Assembly: GCA_934621605.1 (NCBI GenBank)
Contig: CAKTUZ010000029.1
Span: 1 to 33,410 of the forward strand
Direction: 5' to 3'
DNA length: 33,410 nucleotides
Origin: an uncultured bacterium
GTDB lineage: Bacteria; Vulcanimicrobiota; Xenobia; Xenobiales; Xenobiaceae
The position numbers and the translations under genes were made by a program. Below the pieces are notes generated by a model. It ran no database searches and was not told where the DNA came from. It saw only the letters and a list, made by a program, of their open reading frames with translations. Below, in pieces: positions 8,791 to 17,148 of this stretch (position 1 is the first letter of the stretch; every line of letters begins with the position of its first letter).

Positions 8791-11700
8791 TCGGCAGTAA
8801 TTTCACAAAATGCTTCTCCTTCCAGAGCCAACGGGAAATAAAGGGCGGTACGGATTTTGTCTTTATACTGAGGAAAACAATTGGCGACAATATTTTTATA
8901 AGCAATTAACTGCTCTTTGTAAGTATCTGTCTTGCGCTTATAAAAATCAGCCGGTGTTTCTCCATTTTGCAAACAACTGGTTTTATAGTCGATAATCCAA
9001 AAAGTATCGCCCTCAATAAAACACCTATCCAAAATGCGCTTTTCAACCTCAAAGCAAGTTTCCAAACTGTCATTATTGAGACCAGTTCCGCTTATAAGCT
9101 GTCTGTGAGCATAAAAAGCTAACTCGCAACCGGCTTGAGCTCTGTGCTGTAAAATCCAGCGCCCTTTTTTTGAATTAAGTAACCAACGTATGGCTAAGTA
9201 AGCCCTCTCAGCCAGATCCTGATGCTGACGATTCGTAAATTCTTCCGCACACATTTTATCAATTACTGGCTTAAAAGCTGCCACTATCGCTTCAGTATCC
9301 CAATTTCCAGATTTGATTTGCGAATATTGAGCCAATTGTTCAAAAGCATAATGAATAATAGTACCCAGTTGTGCTTTTATAGAATGATCAGATACTTTAC
9401 GTACAAATTTTTCTATTGGCTTAGCAAAACCATTACAACCATTTTGCTCAGGAACGACTTGTACATAAGATTCATAACCTTCTCCACCGACTTGTTCTTG
9501 TTTGTTTTGCGGCAAATAAGCTGCTATACCGCATTTTTGAGGCCAAATAGTTTTTAAACGAGGAATCTTGTTATCTGTACTATCATTTTGCTCGTCAATT
9601 TCCAGTATTTTTTGACACTTATCCAAATAAGCTTGAACAAATGATGTTCCTATCGACCCTTCCTTAGACTTTATCAATTGTTCGGGAAAAAATCGGTAAA
9701 GTGAATTTAAAAGTTGACCATTTAAAATCTTGCCGCCATTTAAAGCACAGCATCTGTCAATAATTCCTTTATTAAAACAAAACTTTATGTAAGTATAAAT
9801 GAAGAGGCGTTTTTTAGCTCTAGTAGCAGCCACATAGAAAAGGCGTACTTTCTCTTTATCATCGAAGGTGTCGGCTAATTTTTTAATAGTCTTTCCGATA
9901 GAAGTATTTTCTCGACCGTAGCTAAGCAAGATATTCTCGCCCAAACCGCTGCCAGTATCTTCCCCGTCATAAACTACAGATATATGTTCCAACATACTAT
10001 CGTTATGATTTCGTTTTCTCTTTTTGCCCAAACCGGGAATAAATACATAATCAAACTCTAAGCCTTTAGCTCCGTGAATAGTCAAAAATTGTACCGGATT
10101 ACCAAGTTCAGTAACTGTATCAGCATACAAATTGTTTAAATCATCATCTAAAGAATCAGATGTAGGCCAGAAATTACTTTCATTATATTTATTGAGAAAA
10201 TCTAGATACTGCTGGGCAACTTTTAATTCTGTTTCTCGATAGTAGGCCGGGCCACCTAAGCTACGCCACAAACATTCCACCAAACGGGCTAAAGTTAAAC
10301 TGCGTCGCTCTCTGAAAGCTAAATTAAAAACAGAATACAGAAAACGACAGCGCTTGAGTAAATCAGATTCAGTTTGCTCATTTTTTATAAATTTGCGCAG
10401 AGCTGACCAAAAATCTCCGGGACAGGAATAGCGAATTTTCCCTCTATCCTTAATAATATAGCGCTCAGCAATTAAACAGATATCTTGCCAAGTTAACCCT
10501 ACTAATGGGGAACGCAAAAGCATAATCCAAGAAGTGCGATCCAGAGGATCAAGGAAAATTTTTGTTATAGCCATTAAAAGCGGTACAGGCTCAGCTTCCT
10601 GCAACTTGAGAATATCTTTTTGGCTGACAGGAATATTTTCTTTTTGCAGAGCTTGTAAAATATGACCGCCCAGATTTTTTTGTTCCAAAAGCACAGCACA
10701 AGAAGTATCCGGTTCTTGCTGGCGTAACTTTTTTATTTGCGCCACAACAAGAGCAGCTTCATACACAGAAGGATCGTAATTATCGTCAAAAAATAGACCT
10801 TGAGCTTTCAACCTATCTCTGTGAGCTTCACTAAAAGCAACTATAGGCTCAACTGTAATAGGGCGCTGGCTGGCTTCTTTGTCTGACGGAGCTATGGAAG
10901 GAGAAAATTTTACAGTCCCCTTAGCACTGCAGCTTGACTCGGGAAAGATATTTTTAAAAATACAATTTCCCAATTCGTCGATCAAATTAAAAGCAGAGCG
11001 GAAATTTTGATGTAAAGTACAAGAGCGCAAAGATACTATCTCTTCATCGCTACCACGCAAACCAGCTCCTTTAGTATAAGTATATACACTTACATCGGCA
11101 CCGCGAAAACGGTAAATAGATTGCATCGGATCGCCTACACAAAAAATTGTTCTGTTTTCCTCATCCGATTCGTGCCAGTTGCAAGTCAGATTGGTTAAAA
11201 GTTTATATTGTTCCCAAGAAGTATCTTGATATTCATCTACCAAAATGTGTTTGATAGGATTCTCGATACTAAATTTATCTATACCGTTGGGATTATAAGG
11301 ATCACTAGCTTGCAAAGCAGCTCTACTTATTTCCGCATAATCGCACTTCATTTCCTGAGCAAAAACTTGATATAAATTGTCAATGGCAAAAGCTAGAATA
11401 TGTAAAACTTTGGCTATTTTTTGCCATTGATCGTCCGTATATCTATCAGGGCCAAATTCACGAGCCAATTGCAGAAGTTCTATAAATTCGGAAGTTTGGG
11501 CACAATCAGCACATTCTCTAAGTAAACTGCCTTCTTTAGCATAACAATTGATCCAGTCCTGATAATAGGGTTCCTTTTTATTGGCAACTTGTATGCCAAA
11601 TAGCTGTTCTTTAGCGTCATTATAAATTAAAGAAACCCTACTGATTTGCTTGCGGAAACTTTCTCCATCGTTGTTAAGCAAAGCTACACTTAACCATTGC

Positions 11701-12791
11701 CATTTTTCCCAAGCTTCCGGCTCGTCTTTTTCAGCAAATAATTTACTGTCAGCCAATCTGGCCAAAGCATAAACCAATGCTTGTCTCTCTTTATCAGCCT
11801 GTTTTATCTTGTCTTCACAACCAAAATTGCGTTCCAAAATAAGTGCCTGAGCTGCCCTCTTAACCACTTCACAAAATTCCGCATCGATTTTTCTGGCTGT
11901 TGTTTCCAAATCGACAATAACCTTATCGCGCCATTTACGATAATTTGCCTCTATCTTTTCGCGCAGCTTATTTTCTCCGTAAAGTTCCTGACTGTCGAAC
12001 GTCTTTGTAAACGATTCTGTATACAGTTCTGCGTAATTGCCACCCGTTTCAGCAACTACCGCATCGAAAATTTTTACAAAATCGCCGCGCTGTTCCAACA
12101 TTTGAGCCAAAGCTTCTTCCAACTTGCTCTGGTTATTATCGTAATCGGCTAAAATTTCCTGAAGTTCAAGGGCTAAACCAGTATATTGCCCCTCTTCATT
12201 ATGCAGCAACTTATTAACTGTTTTTACGGCCGCTTGACTATAATATTTAAAACTATCGGAATCAGTTTCCAAACTGTATCCCATACCACTAGAAATCGGT
12301 AAATTTTGAGCTATATAATTACAAAAAGAGTCGATAGTACGAATACGTAAGCGAGCAGGATTATCTAATAAGTGCCAATTTTTCTGTTTATCGCGTTTTA
12401 GAGCAGCCGCAGCCAGAAGCCAATTTTCCCTCTTATACTGCACATCCTGAGGACACTCATAGGCAGCAGCTTCGTGAAGACAAGCCAAAATACGCTCTCT
12501 CATTTCACCAACCGCTTTATTGGTAAATGTAATGGCCAAAATATCTTCCGGTTTATCCACAACACCGAGCAATTTCAAAAAGCGCTGCGTTAAAAGGCTG
12601 GTTTTACCAGATCCTGCCGGAGCTTGTACTATATACGAATTACTTACATCTACAGCCAAACGGCGAGCTTCTTCGTCAGCTTGACGAAGTCTATCTACTG
12701 CTTCCTCACTCTTTTGTTTAATACCAGACATATTACCCATATTGTCAACAAGCTCAGTAAATTGTGACCAGTTGGCTCTATGTTTTTCCAT
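8787..12791 (-). CDS. addA: AddA/RecB-like UvrD-family helicase-nuclease
   Basis: ATP-driven 3'-5' superfamily 1 DNA helicase with a C-terminal nuclease, expected to act with the convergent AddB-like protein at double-strand breaks. The 1334-residue product shows Walker A APAGSGKT at 57-64, motif II VDEYQDTS, VGDPMQSIYRFRGADVSVY (motif III region), TIHGAKGLEFDYVFIPGL (motif V) and VRLFYVAATRAKKRLFIY (motif VI). It ends in a RecB-family nuclease domain with FWIIDYKTS near residue 1267. Length and order match AddA. The first ATG (12791) has only a weak upstream GGTAAAA, and an in-frame ATG at residue 18 is an alternative. Having its own promoter on the opposite strand from its partner implies that the two subunits are balanced by separate promoters, and convergent transcription may interfere. 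Confidence 0.92.
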   Translation of the reverse strand: MEKHRANWSQFTELVDNMGNMSGIKQKSEEAVDRLRQADEEARRLAVDVSNSYIVQAPAGSGKTSLLTQRFLKLLGVVDKPEDILAITFTNKAVGEMRERILACLHEAAAYECPQDVQYKRENWLLAAAALKRDKQKNWHLLDNPARLRIRTIDSFCNYIAQNLPISSGMGYSLETDSDSFKYYSQAAVKTVNKLLHNEEGQYTGLALELQEILADYDNNQSKLEEALAQMLEQRGDFVKIFDAVVAETGGNYAELYTESFTKTFDSQELYGENKLREKIEANYRKWRDKVIVDLETTARKIDAEFCEVVKRAAQALILERNFGCEDKIKQADKERQALVYALARLADSKLFAEKDEPEAWEKWQWLSVALLNNDGESFRKQISRVSLIYNDAKEQLFGIQVANKKEPYYQDWINCYAKEGSLLRECADCAQTSEFIELLQLAREFGPDRYTDDQWQKIAKVLHILAFAIDNLYQVFAQEMKCDYAEISRAALQASDPYNPNGIDKFSIENPIKHILVDEYQDTSWEQYKLLTNLTCNWHESDEENRTIFCVGDPMQSIYRFRGADVSVYTYTKGAGLRGSDEEIVSLRSCTLHQNFRSAFNLIDELGNCIFKNIFPESSCSAKGTVKFSPSIAPSDKEASQRPITVEPIVAFSEAHRDRLKAQGLFFDDNYDPSVYEAALVVAQIKKLRQQEPDTSCAVLLEQKNLGGHILQALQKENIPVSQKDILKLQEAEPVPLLMAITKIFLDPLDRTSWIMLLRSPLVGLTWQDICLIAERYIIKDRGKIRYSCPGDFWSALRKFIKNEQTESDLLKRCRFLYSVFNLAFRERRSLTLARLVECLWRSLGGPAYYRETELKVAQQYLDFLNKYNESNFWPTSDSLDDDLNNLYADTVTELGNPVQFLTIHGAKGLEFDYVFIPGLGKKRKRNHNDSMLEHISVVYDGEDTGSGLGENILLSYGRENTSIGKTIKKLADTFDDKEKVRLFYVAATRAKKRLFIYTYIKFCFNKGIIDRCCALNGGKILNGQLLNSLYRFFPEQLIKSKEGSIGTSFVQAYLDKCQKILEIDEQNDSTDNKIPRLKTIWPQKCGIAAYLPQNKQEQVGGEGYESYVQVVPEQNGCNGFAKPIEKFVRKVSDHSIKAQLGTIIHYAFEQLAQYSQIKSGNWDTEAIVAAFKPVIDKMCAEEFTNRQHQDLAERAYLAIRWLLNSKKGRWILQHRAQAGCELAFYAHRQLISGTGLNNDSLETCFEVEKRILDRCFIEGDTFWIIDYKTSCLQNGETPADFYKRKTDTYKEQLIAYKNIVANCFPQYKDKIRTALYFPLALEGEAFCEITAD

Positions 12792-13015
12792 TTTTACCGA
12801 TATTCGCTTTCCGACTTCAAAAAATAATAATTGACAGGCTTTAACTTTGCCAATAGAGCCTTTTCTCCCTTGAGTAGATTATCCCACTATTGTCATTTTA
12901 TACGTTCATTTTTAACTTAAAAACGACTGCGCCTCTCAACAGTACGGCCGAATAAGCAGGTTTCGATAATTACCTAGACGAACTAGCGAGAATATTTTTT
13001 TTGGGGAAAACTATT
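12792..13015. other. Divergent intergenic region, addA / zinc-ribbon gene
   Basis: About 220 bases between two divergent genes. A perfect TTGACA occurs on the plus strand at 12831-12836, but no convincing -10 box lies 16-18 bases downstream, so I do not call a promoter. No strong hairpin or open reading frame is seen. Confidence 0.5.
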
Positions 13016-14308
13016 ATGGCAGATTACGATGACAACGAAGTACAATTAGCGGAAGCCAAGACGGTAGACAAAACCGATAAAAAATGTCCCAATTGCGGCG
13101 GTCCCATGACTTTCAATCCTACTTCAGGGAAGTTAGTCTGCGACTACTGCGAACACGAAGAAGAAGTAAAAAAGGATCCGCCTAAAGCTGCCGCTACGGC
13201 TGCAGTTGTTACCGATGCTGCAGCGGCCACTGCCGAAGGAGCTGCTGCCAACGATATTCAGGACGCTCCCCAAGAGACGTCCAATACCAAATGTAACAAA
13301 AGTGGCAACGGTATTCCCGGAATTCCTATCGATCAAGCTCCCGAACAAGCCAACACCAACTGGGGTGAAGAGAAGAAAATCGTTAAGTGTAAGTCCTGTG
13401 GCGCTTCTGCCATTTATGACGCCAAACAGATTTCTGATACTTGCCCTTACTGCGATTCAACTTTGGTTACTCAAGAAAACGAAGCCAAAGTTATGGCTCC
13501 TCAGGGAATTATTCCTTTCAGTGTCGACAAAGAAAAAGCCGGCAAAGAATTTTCCAATTGGATCAAAGGCCTTTGGTTTGCCCCCAACGATTTACAAAAA
13601 CGCGCTGCTCGCGGTGAAATCAATGGCATGTATGCTCCATATTGGTCTTACGATACTTCCAGCGAGGCTAAATATAAGGGCGAATACGGTGTAGAACGCA
13701 AAGAAACGGACAGCGAAGGCAATACTCATACTAAGGTTGATTGGTACTCCACCAAAGGCGAAATTGAACATCAGTTTGACGATAAGCTTATCCTTTCAGC
13801 GGATAAACAGAATGCAGATTTAATCAAAGATATCGAGCCTTTCGATATGAAGGCTTGTAAAGAATATCTGCCCGAGTATGTAGCCGGCTTTATTTCCGAA
13901 CGCTACGCCAAAGGGGTCAACGACTGCTGGAAGACTGCCCAAGACGAATTAAAAGATGTGCTCAAAAGTATGGCTCATGAGCAAATCAAAAATAGACACA
14001 ATACTAGCTATTCGCGTGTAAATACTCTCGATGCTAAATTCTATGAAACCTATTATAAATATATTTTACTGCCTTTATGGCTTTCTAGCTATCGCTATAA
14101 AGGCACTGTATACCACTTTGTAATTAATGGCCAAACAGGTACAATCTCCGGCAATCGTCCTTACTCCATTCTCAAGATCTTCCTCACCGTTGTTTGCGCA
14201 GCTATCTTTATTTGGAGCTTTGTTGATGACGATAATATGTTTTTATGGATTGTCTTGGGCATTATCGCTTCGATTATTTCTTGGATTATCGCCAAAATAT
14301 TCGCTTAA
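13016..14308 (+). CDS. TFIIB-type zinc-ribbon membrane protein of unknown function
   Basis: The 430-residue product has two zinc ribbons: C24-x2-C27...C42-x2-C45, and a second pair of CxxC motifs at about 125-148 (CKSCGA...CPYCDS). They flank a low-complexity Ala/Thr-rich linker. A middle domain contains IIPFSVDKEKAGKEFSNWIKG and EINGMYAPYWSYD. Two transmembrane helices lie at about 385-428, with the short C terminus after the second. This matches a widespread family annotated as TFIIB-type zinc-ribbon proteins, sometimes mislabelled primosomal protein N' because of the ribbon. No function is established that I know of. A TTG at 13001 is in frame, but the ATG at 13016 is preferred because GGGGAAAA lies just upstream. 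It is convergent with the EF-hand gene and appears monocistronic. Family match is confident; role is unknown. Confidence 0.8.
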   Translation: MADYDDNEVQLAEAKTVDKTDKKCPNCGGPMTFNPTSGKLVCDYCEHEEEVKKDPPKAAATAAVVTDAAAATAEGAAANDIQDAPQETSNTKCNKSGNGIPGIPIDQAPEQANTNWGEEKKIVKCKSCGASAIYDAKQISDTCPYCDSTLVTQENEAKVMAPQGIIPFSVDKEKAGKEFSNWIKGLWFAPNDLQKRAARGEINGMYAPYWSYDTSSEAKYKGEYGVERKETDSEGNTHTKVDWYSTKGEIEHQFDDKLILSADKQNADLIKDIEPFDMKACKEYLPEYVAGFISERYAKGVNDCWKTAQDELKDVLKSMAHEQIKNRHNTSYSRVNTLDAKFYETYYKYILLPLWLSSYRYKGTVYHFVINGQTGTISGNRPYSILKIFLTVVCAAIFIWSFVDDDNMFLWIVLGIIASIISWIIAKIFA

Positions 14309-14333
14309 CCGACTCAGCAACTAAATAAAAAAG

Positions 14334-14399
14334 CCATAAAAACTCCAGTTATTTGCTCTTCACAAAAGTTCTCTGCAAGTAGTTGGAGTTTTTTTATGG
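14334..14399. terminator. Long hairpin after the zinc-ribbon gene
   Basis: CCATAAAAACTCCA at 14334-14347 pairs with TGGAGTTTTTTTATGG at 14384-14399, around a loop of about 36 bases. Seven T residues lie in the 3' arm. It probably ends the plus-strand transcript and may also work on the minus strand. Confidence 0.7.
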
Positions 14400-14441
14400 T
14401 TCCTCCTGAAATTGCCTTGCTCGTGGTAAAAAAGAATAAAA

Positions 14442-14470
14442 AAAGACGCTCCAGGGAGAGAAGCGTCTTT
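14442..14470 (-). terminator. Terminator of the EF-hand gene
   Basis: AAAGACGCT at 14442-14450 pairs perfectly with AGCGTCTTT at 14462-14470 over an 11-base loop. On the minus strand the stem is followed by a run of T residues, as expected for an intrinsic terminator of the gene ending at 14530. Confidence 0.8.
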
Positions 14471-14529
14471 CCGTCCTAGAGATCAAGCTCTAACAAAGCT
14501 CAAACCTAGAACTGACTACAGTCGTTTTA

Positions 14530-15549
14530 TTATAAGCGAGCAACATCCATGCGGCGGACGTCTTTCACGGAAGGCCACCAGTCAAAGGACTTGAAGGTTT
14601 GGCCATTGCGAACGAAAGATCCAACCATATTGTCGTGGTTTACGCTGATAGAAGTGATTCCCAAAGTCTGCACGGAGGTAAGCTCACCGGCATCGACGAT
14701 ACCGTTAGCATTCTTATCCTGCCATACGAAGAGGCCTTCGAGCTCAGCACCGCTCAACATGCCATCATTATTCTTATCCAAGGAAGACATCTCATCAAAA
14801 CCGTTGGCGTAGCCATTGGCAGTACCGAAGAGGTTGGTACCATTGACAGTACCATCGGCATTGGGACGGCAAAGCAAACCGTCGTTAGTGCCGACCCACT
14901 CAGTATAAACGGGGAAACCGTTACCGTTGAAGTCGAACATGGTAGCGCCCTCAGACTTGAAGGAATCGGCATGAGCTAAGTACTTGCCGTTAGAAGCTTC
15001 AATCTTACCGTCGCCATCTAAGTCGAGAATAATAGGAGAAACGCTGTAAGCTTCATTGATCTGGTAAACTTGGTACTCGTGAACATCCAAGTTCTTATTG
15101 ACGCTTCCCTGAGCGCCATATGCATTGGCTAAATCATCAATATCACCAACAAGGATAGCATCCCCGCTCGTATTAATGATATTGGAGCTCTCAAAGTGGT
15201 CGAAAACCACCTTCTTGCTACTGTAAGTGCAACTGTGACGATAGCTGTCTACCATAGCATAATACTTAGCGACCTCAGCCTGCACAGCACTGTCAGAAAC
15301 GTTACCCTTGATAAAACCGCTCTCGTGATCGATAACACCACTAGTAGTCCAAGAGATCTTATTGCCATCTTTGTCAGTATCGTAATGCCAGAAGGTCATG
15401 TCGGCGTGAGCATCTACCTTAGTGTGGTAGGTGTGAGTGTAAGTATTAGTGGTGGTTCCTCCGGTCACGTCGGTAACACCGGCGAAAGAGGGGGCAGCTA
15501 GTAGAGCGCCAGATAGTAGTAGTCCTAGAGCGATATATCTGTAATTCAT
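14530..15549 (-). CDS. Secreted EF-hand-type calcium-binding protein
   Basis: The 339-residue product starts with a Sec signal peptide (two basic-flanked residues, then a hydrophobic run, cleavage likely after SFA at about 23). Several EF-hand-like loops follow: YDTDKDGNKI (56-65), LDLDGDGKIE (175-184), FDFNGNGFP (205-213), DKNNDGMLSGAEL (258-270) and WQDKNANGIVDAGEL (276-290). Residues 170-305 resemble the module found near the ends of very large RTX or haemolysin-type calcium proteins, with the same WVGTNDGLL, NGTNLFG and LGITSI landmarks. Here it stands alone in a short exported protein with no nonapeptide RTX repeats. A strong AAGGGAG site and a good promoter at 15628-15656 suggest high expression. 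Calcium binding is inferred from motifs; the biological role is unknown. Confidence 0.75.
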   Translation of the reverse strand: MNYRYIALGLLLSGALLAAPSFAGVTDVTGGTTTNTYTHTYHTKVDAHADMTFWHYDTDKDGNKISWTTSGVIDHESGFIKGNVSDSAVQAEVAKYYAMVDSYRHSCTYSSKKVVFDHFESSNIINTSGDAILVGDIDDLANAYGAQGSVNKNLDVHEYQVYQINEAYSVSPIILDLDGDGKIEASNGKYLAHADSFKSEGATMFDFNGNGFPVYTEWVGTNDGLLCRPNADGTVNGTNLFGTANGYANGFDEMSSLDKNNDGMLSGAELEGLFVWQDKNANGIVDAGELTSVQTLGITSISVNHDNMVGSFVRNGQTFKSFDWWPSVKDVRRMDVARL

Positions 15550-15627
15550 ATTGTTCTCCCTTCAGGTGAGCCGATAATTTAATTTTAGTTGTTCGCACGA
15601 CACACCTTTAACGACTTTTACATTATG

Positions 15628-15656
15628 ATCGTACAATAAAAAATTATCAAAAGCAA
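15628..15656 (-). promoter_or_regulatory. Sigma-70-like promoter of the EF-hand gene
   Basis: On the minus strand, -35 TTGCTT (15651-15656) and -10 TACGAT (15628-15633) are separated by exactly 17 bases. The spacer is AT-rich. The predicted start leaves a leader of about 70 bases that ends in the strong AAGGGAG ribosome site before ATG at 15549. Confidence 0.6.
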
Positions 15657-15850
15657 GAGCTTTACCATTATTTTTCGCCAATTGAACAACGGTCCTCTCT
15701 TTTCTGATCATACGCCTAAATTTAGGGCTTTTGAAATTAAGAAAATTTCCCGCCAGTAGGAAACAATCATTTTTTATCTAAGTCCAAGGAGCACTACTTC
15801 CTAGACTGATTTCACATCAGCGAAGGCATAGAAATATTGCGGAGGCACAA
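15657..15850. other. Divergent intergenic region with a 12-bp palindrome
   Basis: The EF-hand and beta-propeller genes are divergent across about 300 bases. Besides the minus-strand promoter, this part holds the perfect palindrome CCTAAATTTAGG at 15715-15726, a possible operator, and a weak TTTCC/GGAAA hairpin at 15746-15763. I see no clear plus-strand promoter and no open frame. Confidence 0.4.
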
Positions 15851-16966
15851 ATGCATTTCAAACGATTCTTCTTAGCAGCTGCCTGCTTAGCCACCTTGAC
15901 TTTTGGCGCAGGTATTGCTCAAGCAGACAACCATTTCACCACTGCCGCCGACCTTAAGCGAAATGGTATTGATGCCAAAGAATTTAAGCCCGTCTGTTTT
16001 TCTCCTGATGGAAAATCTATACTGGGTGTTCTCTACAATGGCAAAGAGGGCATATCCAAAGGTAAAAAATACAGTATGGCTGTTTTGAACATAGACAACA
16101 AATTGGCTATCGACAAAGTGCGCTTATACGATATAGATATTCCTTTTATTGAGCAAGTCAGCTATACACCTGACGGTAAAGCGGTAGTCTTTACCAGTCG
16201 CTCCGGAGCGACTTTCCAAAAGTTAGACTTAAGTACAGGCAAAGTTTCCACTATTTTGGAGCATAAAACTGGACAGCCCGGTTTTCGCTGTTATCCGTTG
16301 GTCATCGCCATTTATAACGATCAACTTGTTGTCAATGGTTTCTTTTATGATAAAGATGACTACGCCGAGCGAAATGCTATCGCGGTTTTGGATCCCGACA
16401 AAACAGGCGTGGAGGCTTTCACTAAGATAACTGAAGTTCAAAAAGCTCAGAATAAAGCTCGTCGCGACGCCAATTTCCATGTTGAAAATTTAATTTCTAC
16501 TAAATACGCTTTCTTTACTGACGATTTAGGCGGCAATGTCGAATACCATGTCTGGGATCTCAAAGATAAAGACCTTAATTTCAAAACTTTCGATAAAGGT
16601 TATAATTCTGTAGGTTTGTGGAGTTTTAACGATCGTCTGCTTTATTCTCTGCAGCGCAACAAAAATAGTTTTGATCTTATGCTTTACGACGCAAATACTA
16701 ACAAAAAAGTGGAAATAGCAACCAGTCAGCCAACTCCTTATCGCAACCTCTTCCTTTCCCATGACGGTAGAACTGCTATATTCAGTGAATTTAACAAAGA
16801 TGACACTCGCACCAGAACTTTCTATGCCCGAGAAGACGAGGGCTGGCAAGTAAAACCTATTGAAGGCTACCACGAACTGAGCTACGGTTTACAGCGACTT
16901 TCCAATGACGGTAAGCGAATGTTCTTATTTACCGACAAAGGCATGCGCATTTTCGACGTCAAATAA
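15851..16966 (+). CDS. Periplasmic beta-propeller-like protein of unknown function
   Basis: The 371-residue product begins with a textbook Sec signal peptide (MHFKRFF, hydrophobic core, cleavage after AQA at 25), so it is exported. The mature part carries repeats of the form FSPDGKSI, YTPDGKAVVFTSRSG, LSHDGRTAIFSEF and LSNDGKRMFLF. These spaced blades are typical of TolB or WD40-like beta-propellers. No catalytic triad of a prolyl oligopeptidase follows the propeller. There is no lipobox, so it is probably soluble. The ATG has GGAGG seven bases upstream. The gene appears to be its own unit, divergent from the EF-hand gene and closed by a terminator at 17004. A scaffold or ligand-binding role is plausible, but nothing here identifies the partner. 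Confidence 0.7.
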   Translation: MHFKRFFLAAACLATLTFGAGIAQADNHFTTAADLKRNGIDAKEFKPVCFSPDGKSILGVLYNGKEGISKGKKYSMAVLNIDNKLAIDKVRLYDIDIPFIEQVSYTPDGKAVVFTSRSGATFQKLDLSTGKVSTILEHKTGQPGFRCYPLVIAIYNDQLVVNGFFYDKDDYAERNAIAVLDPDKTGVEAFTKITEVQKAQNKARRDANFHVENLISTKYAFFTDDLGGNVEYHVWDLKDKDLNFKTFDKGYNSVGLWSFNDRLLYSLQRNKNSFDLMLYDANTNKKVEIATSQPTPYRNLFLSHDGRTAIFSEFNKDDTRTRTFYAREDEGWQVKPIEGYHELSYGLQRLSNDGKRMFLFTDKGMRIFDVK

Positions 16967-17003
16967 CTTTTTTTGTTAAGCGGCTGTTTTAAGCTAATTG
17001 CCG

Positions 17004-17049
17004 AGCCCGCCTACCTTTAAGACAAAAAGTAGTGCGGGCTTTCTTTTTG
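17004..17049 (+). terminator. Terminator of the beta-propeller gene
   Basis: AGCCCGC at 17004-17010 pairs with GCGGGCT at 17034-17040. The stem extends inward by CTAC (17011-17014) with GTAG (17029-17032) around one bulged T. The 3' side runs into TTCTTTTT. It overlaps a possible early start of the dusA frame (GTG at 17032), which argues against that start. Confidence 0.8.
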
Positions 17050-17148
17050 CCTCCTAAAGCCGCCAAGCAGCCTAATTTTTCCAAGAGCCCATCTTTCAAT
17101 GACTACCCTGTCAGCATAGATGGGACAATTCCAAAGGTTTTACTAATC

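Noticed and set aside
12831..12856. TTGACA as a promoter for the zinc-ribbon gene
   Set aside because: No -10 box near consensus occurs at 16-18 bases spacing.
15746..15775. Terminator-like TTTCC/GGAAA hairpin followed by six T residues
   Set aside because: The stem is only five pairs and lies upstream of both divergent genes, where no transcript needs to end.
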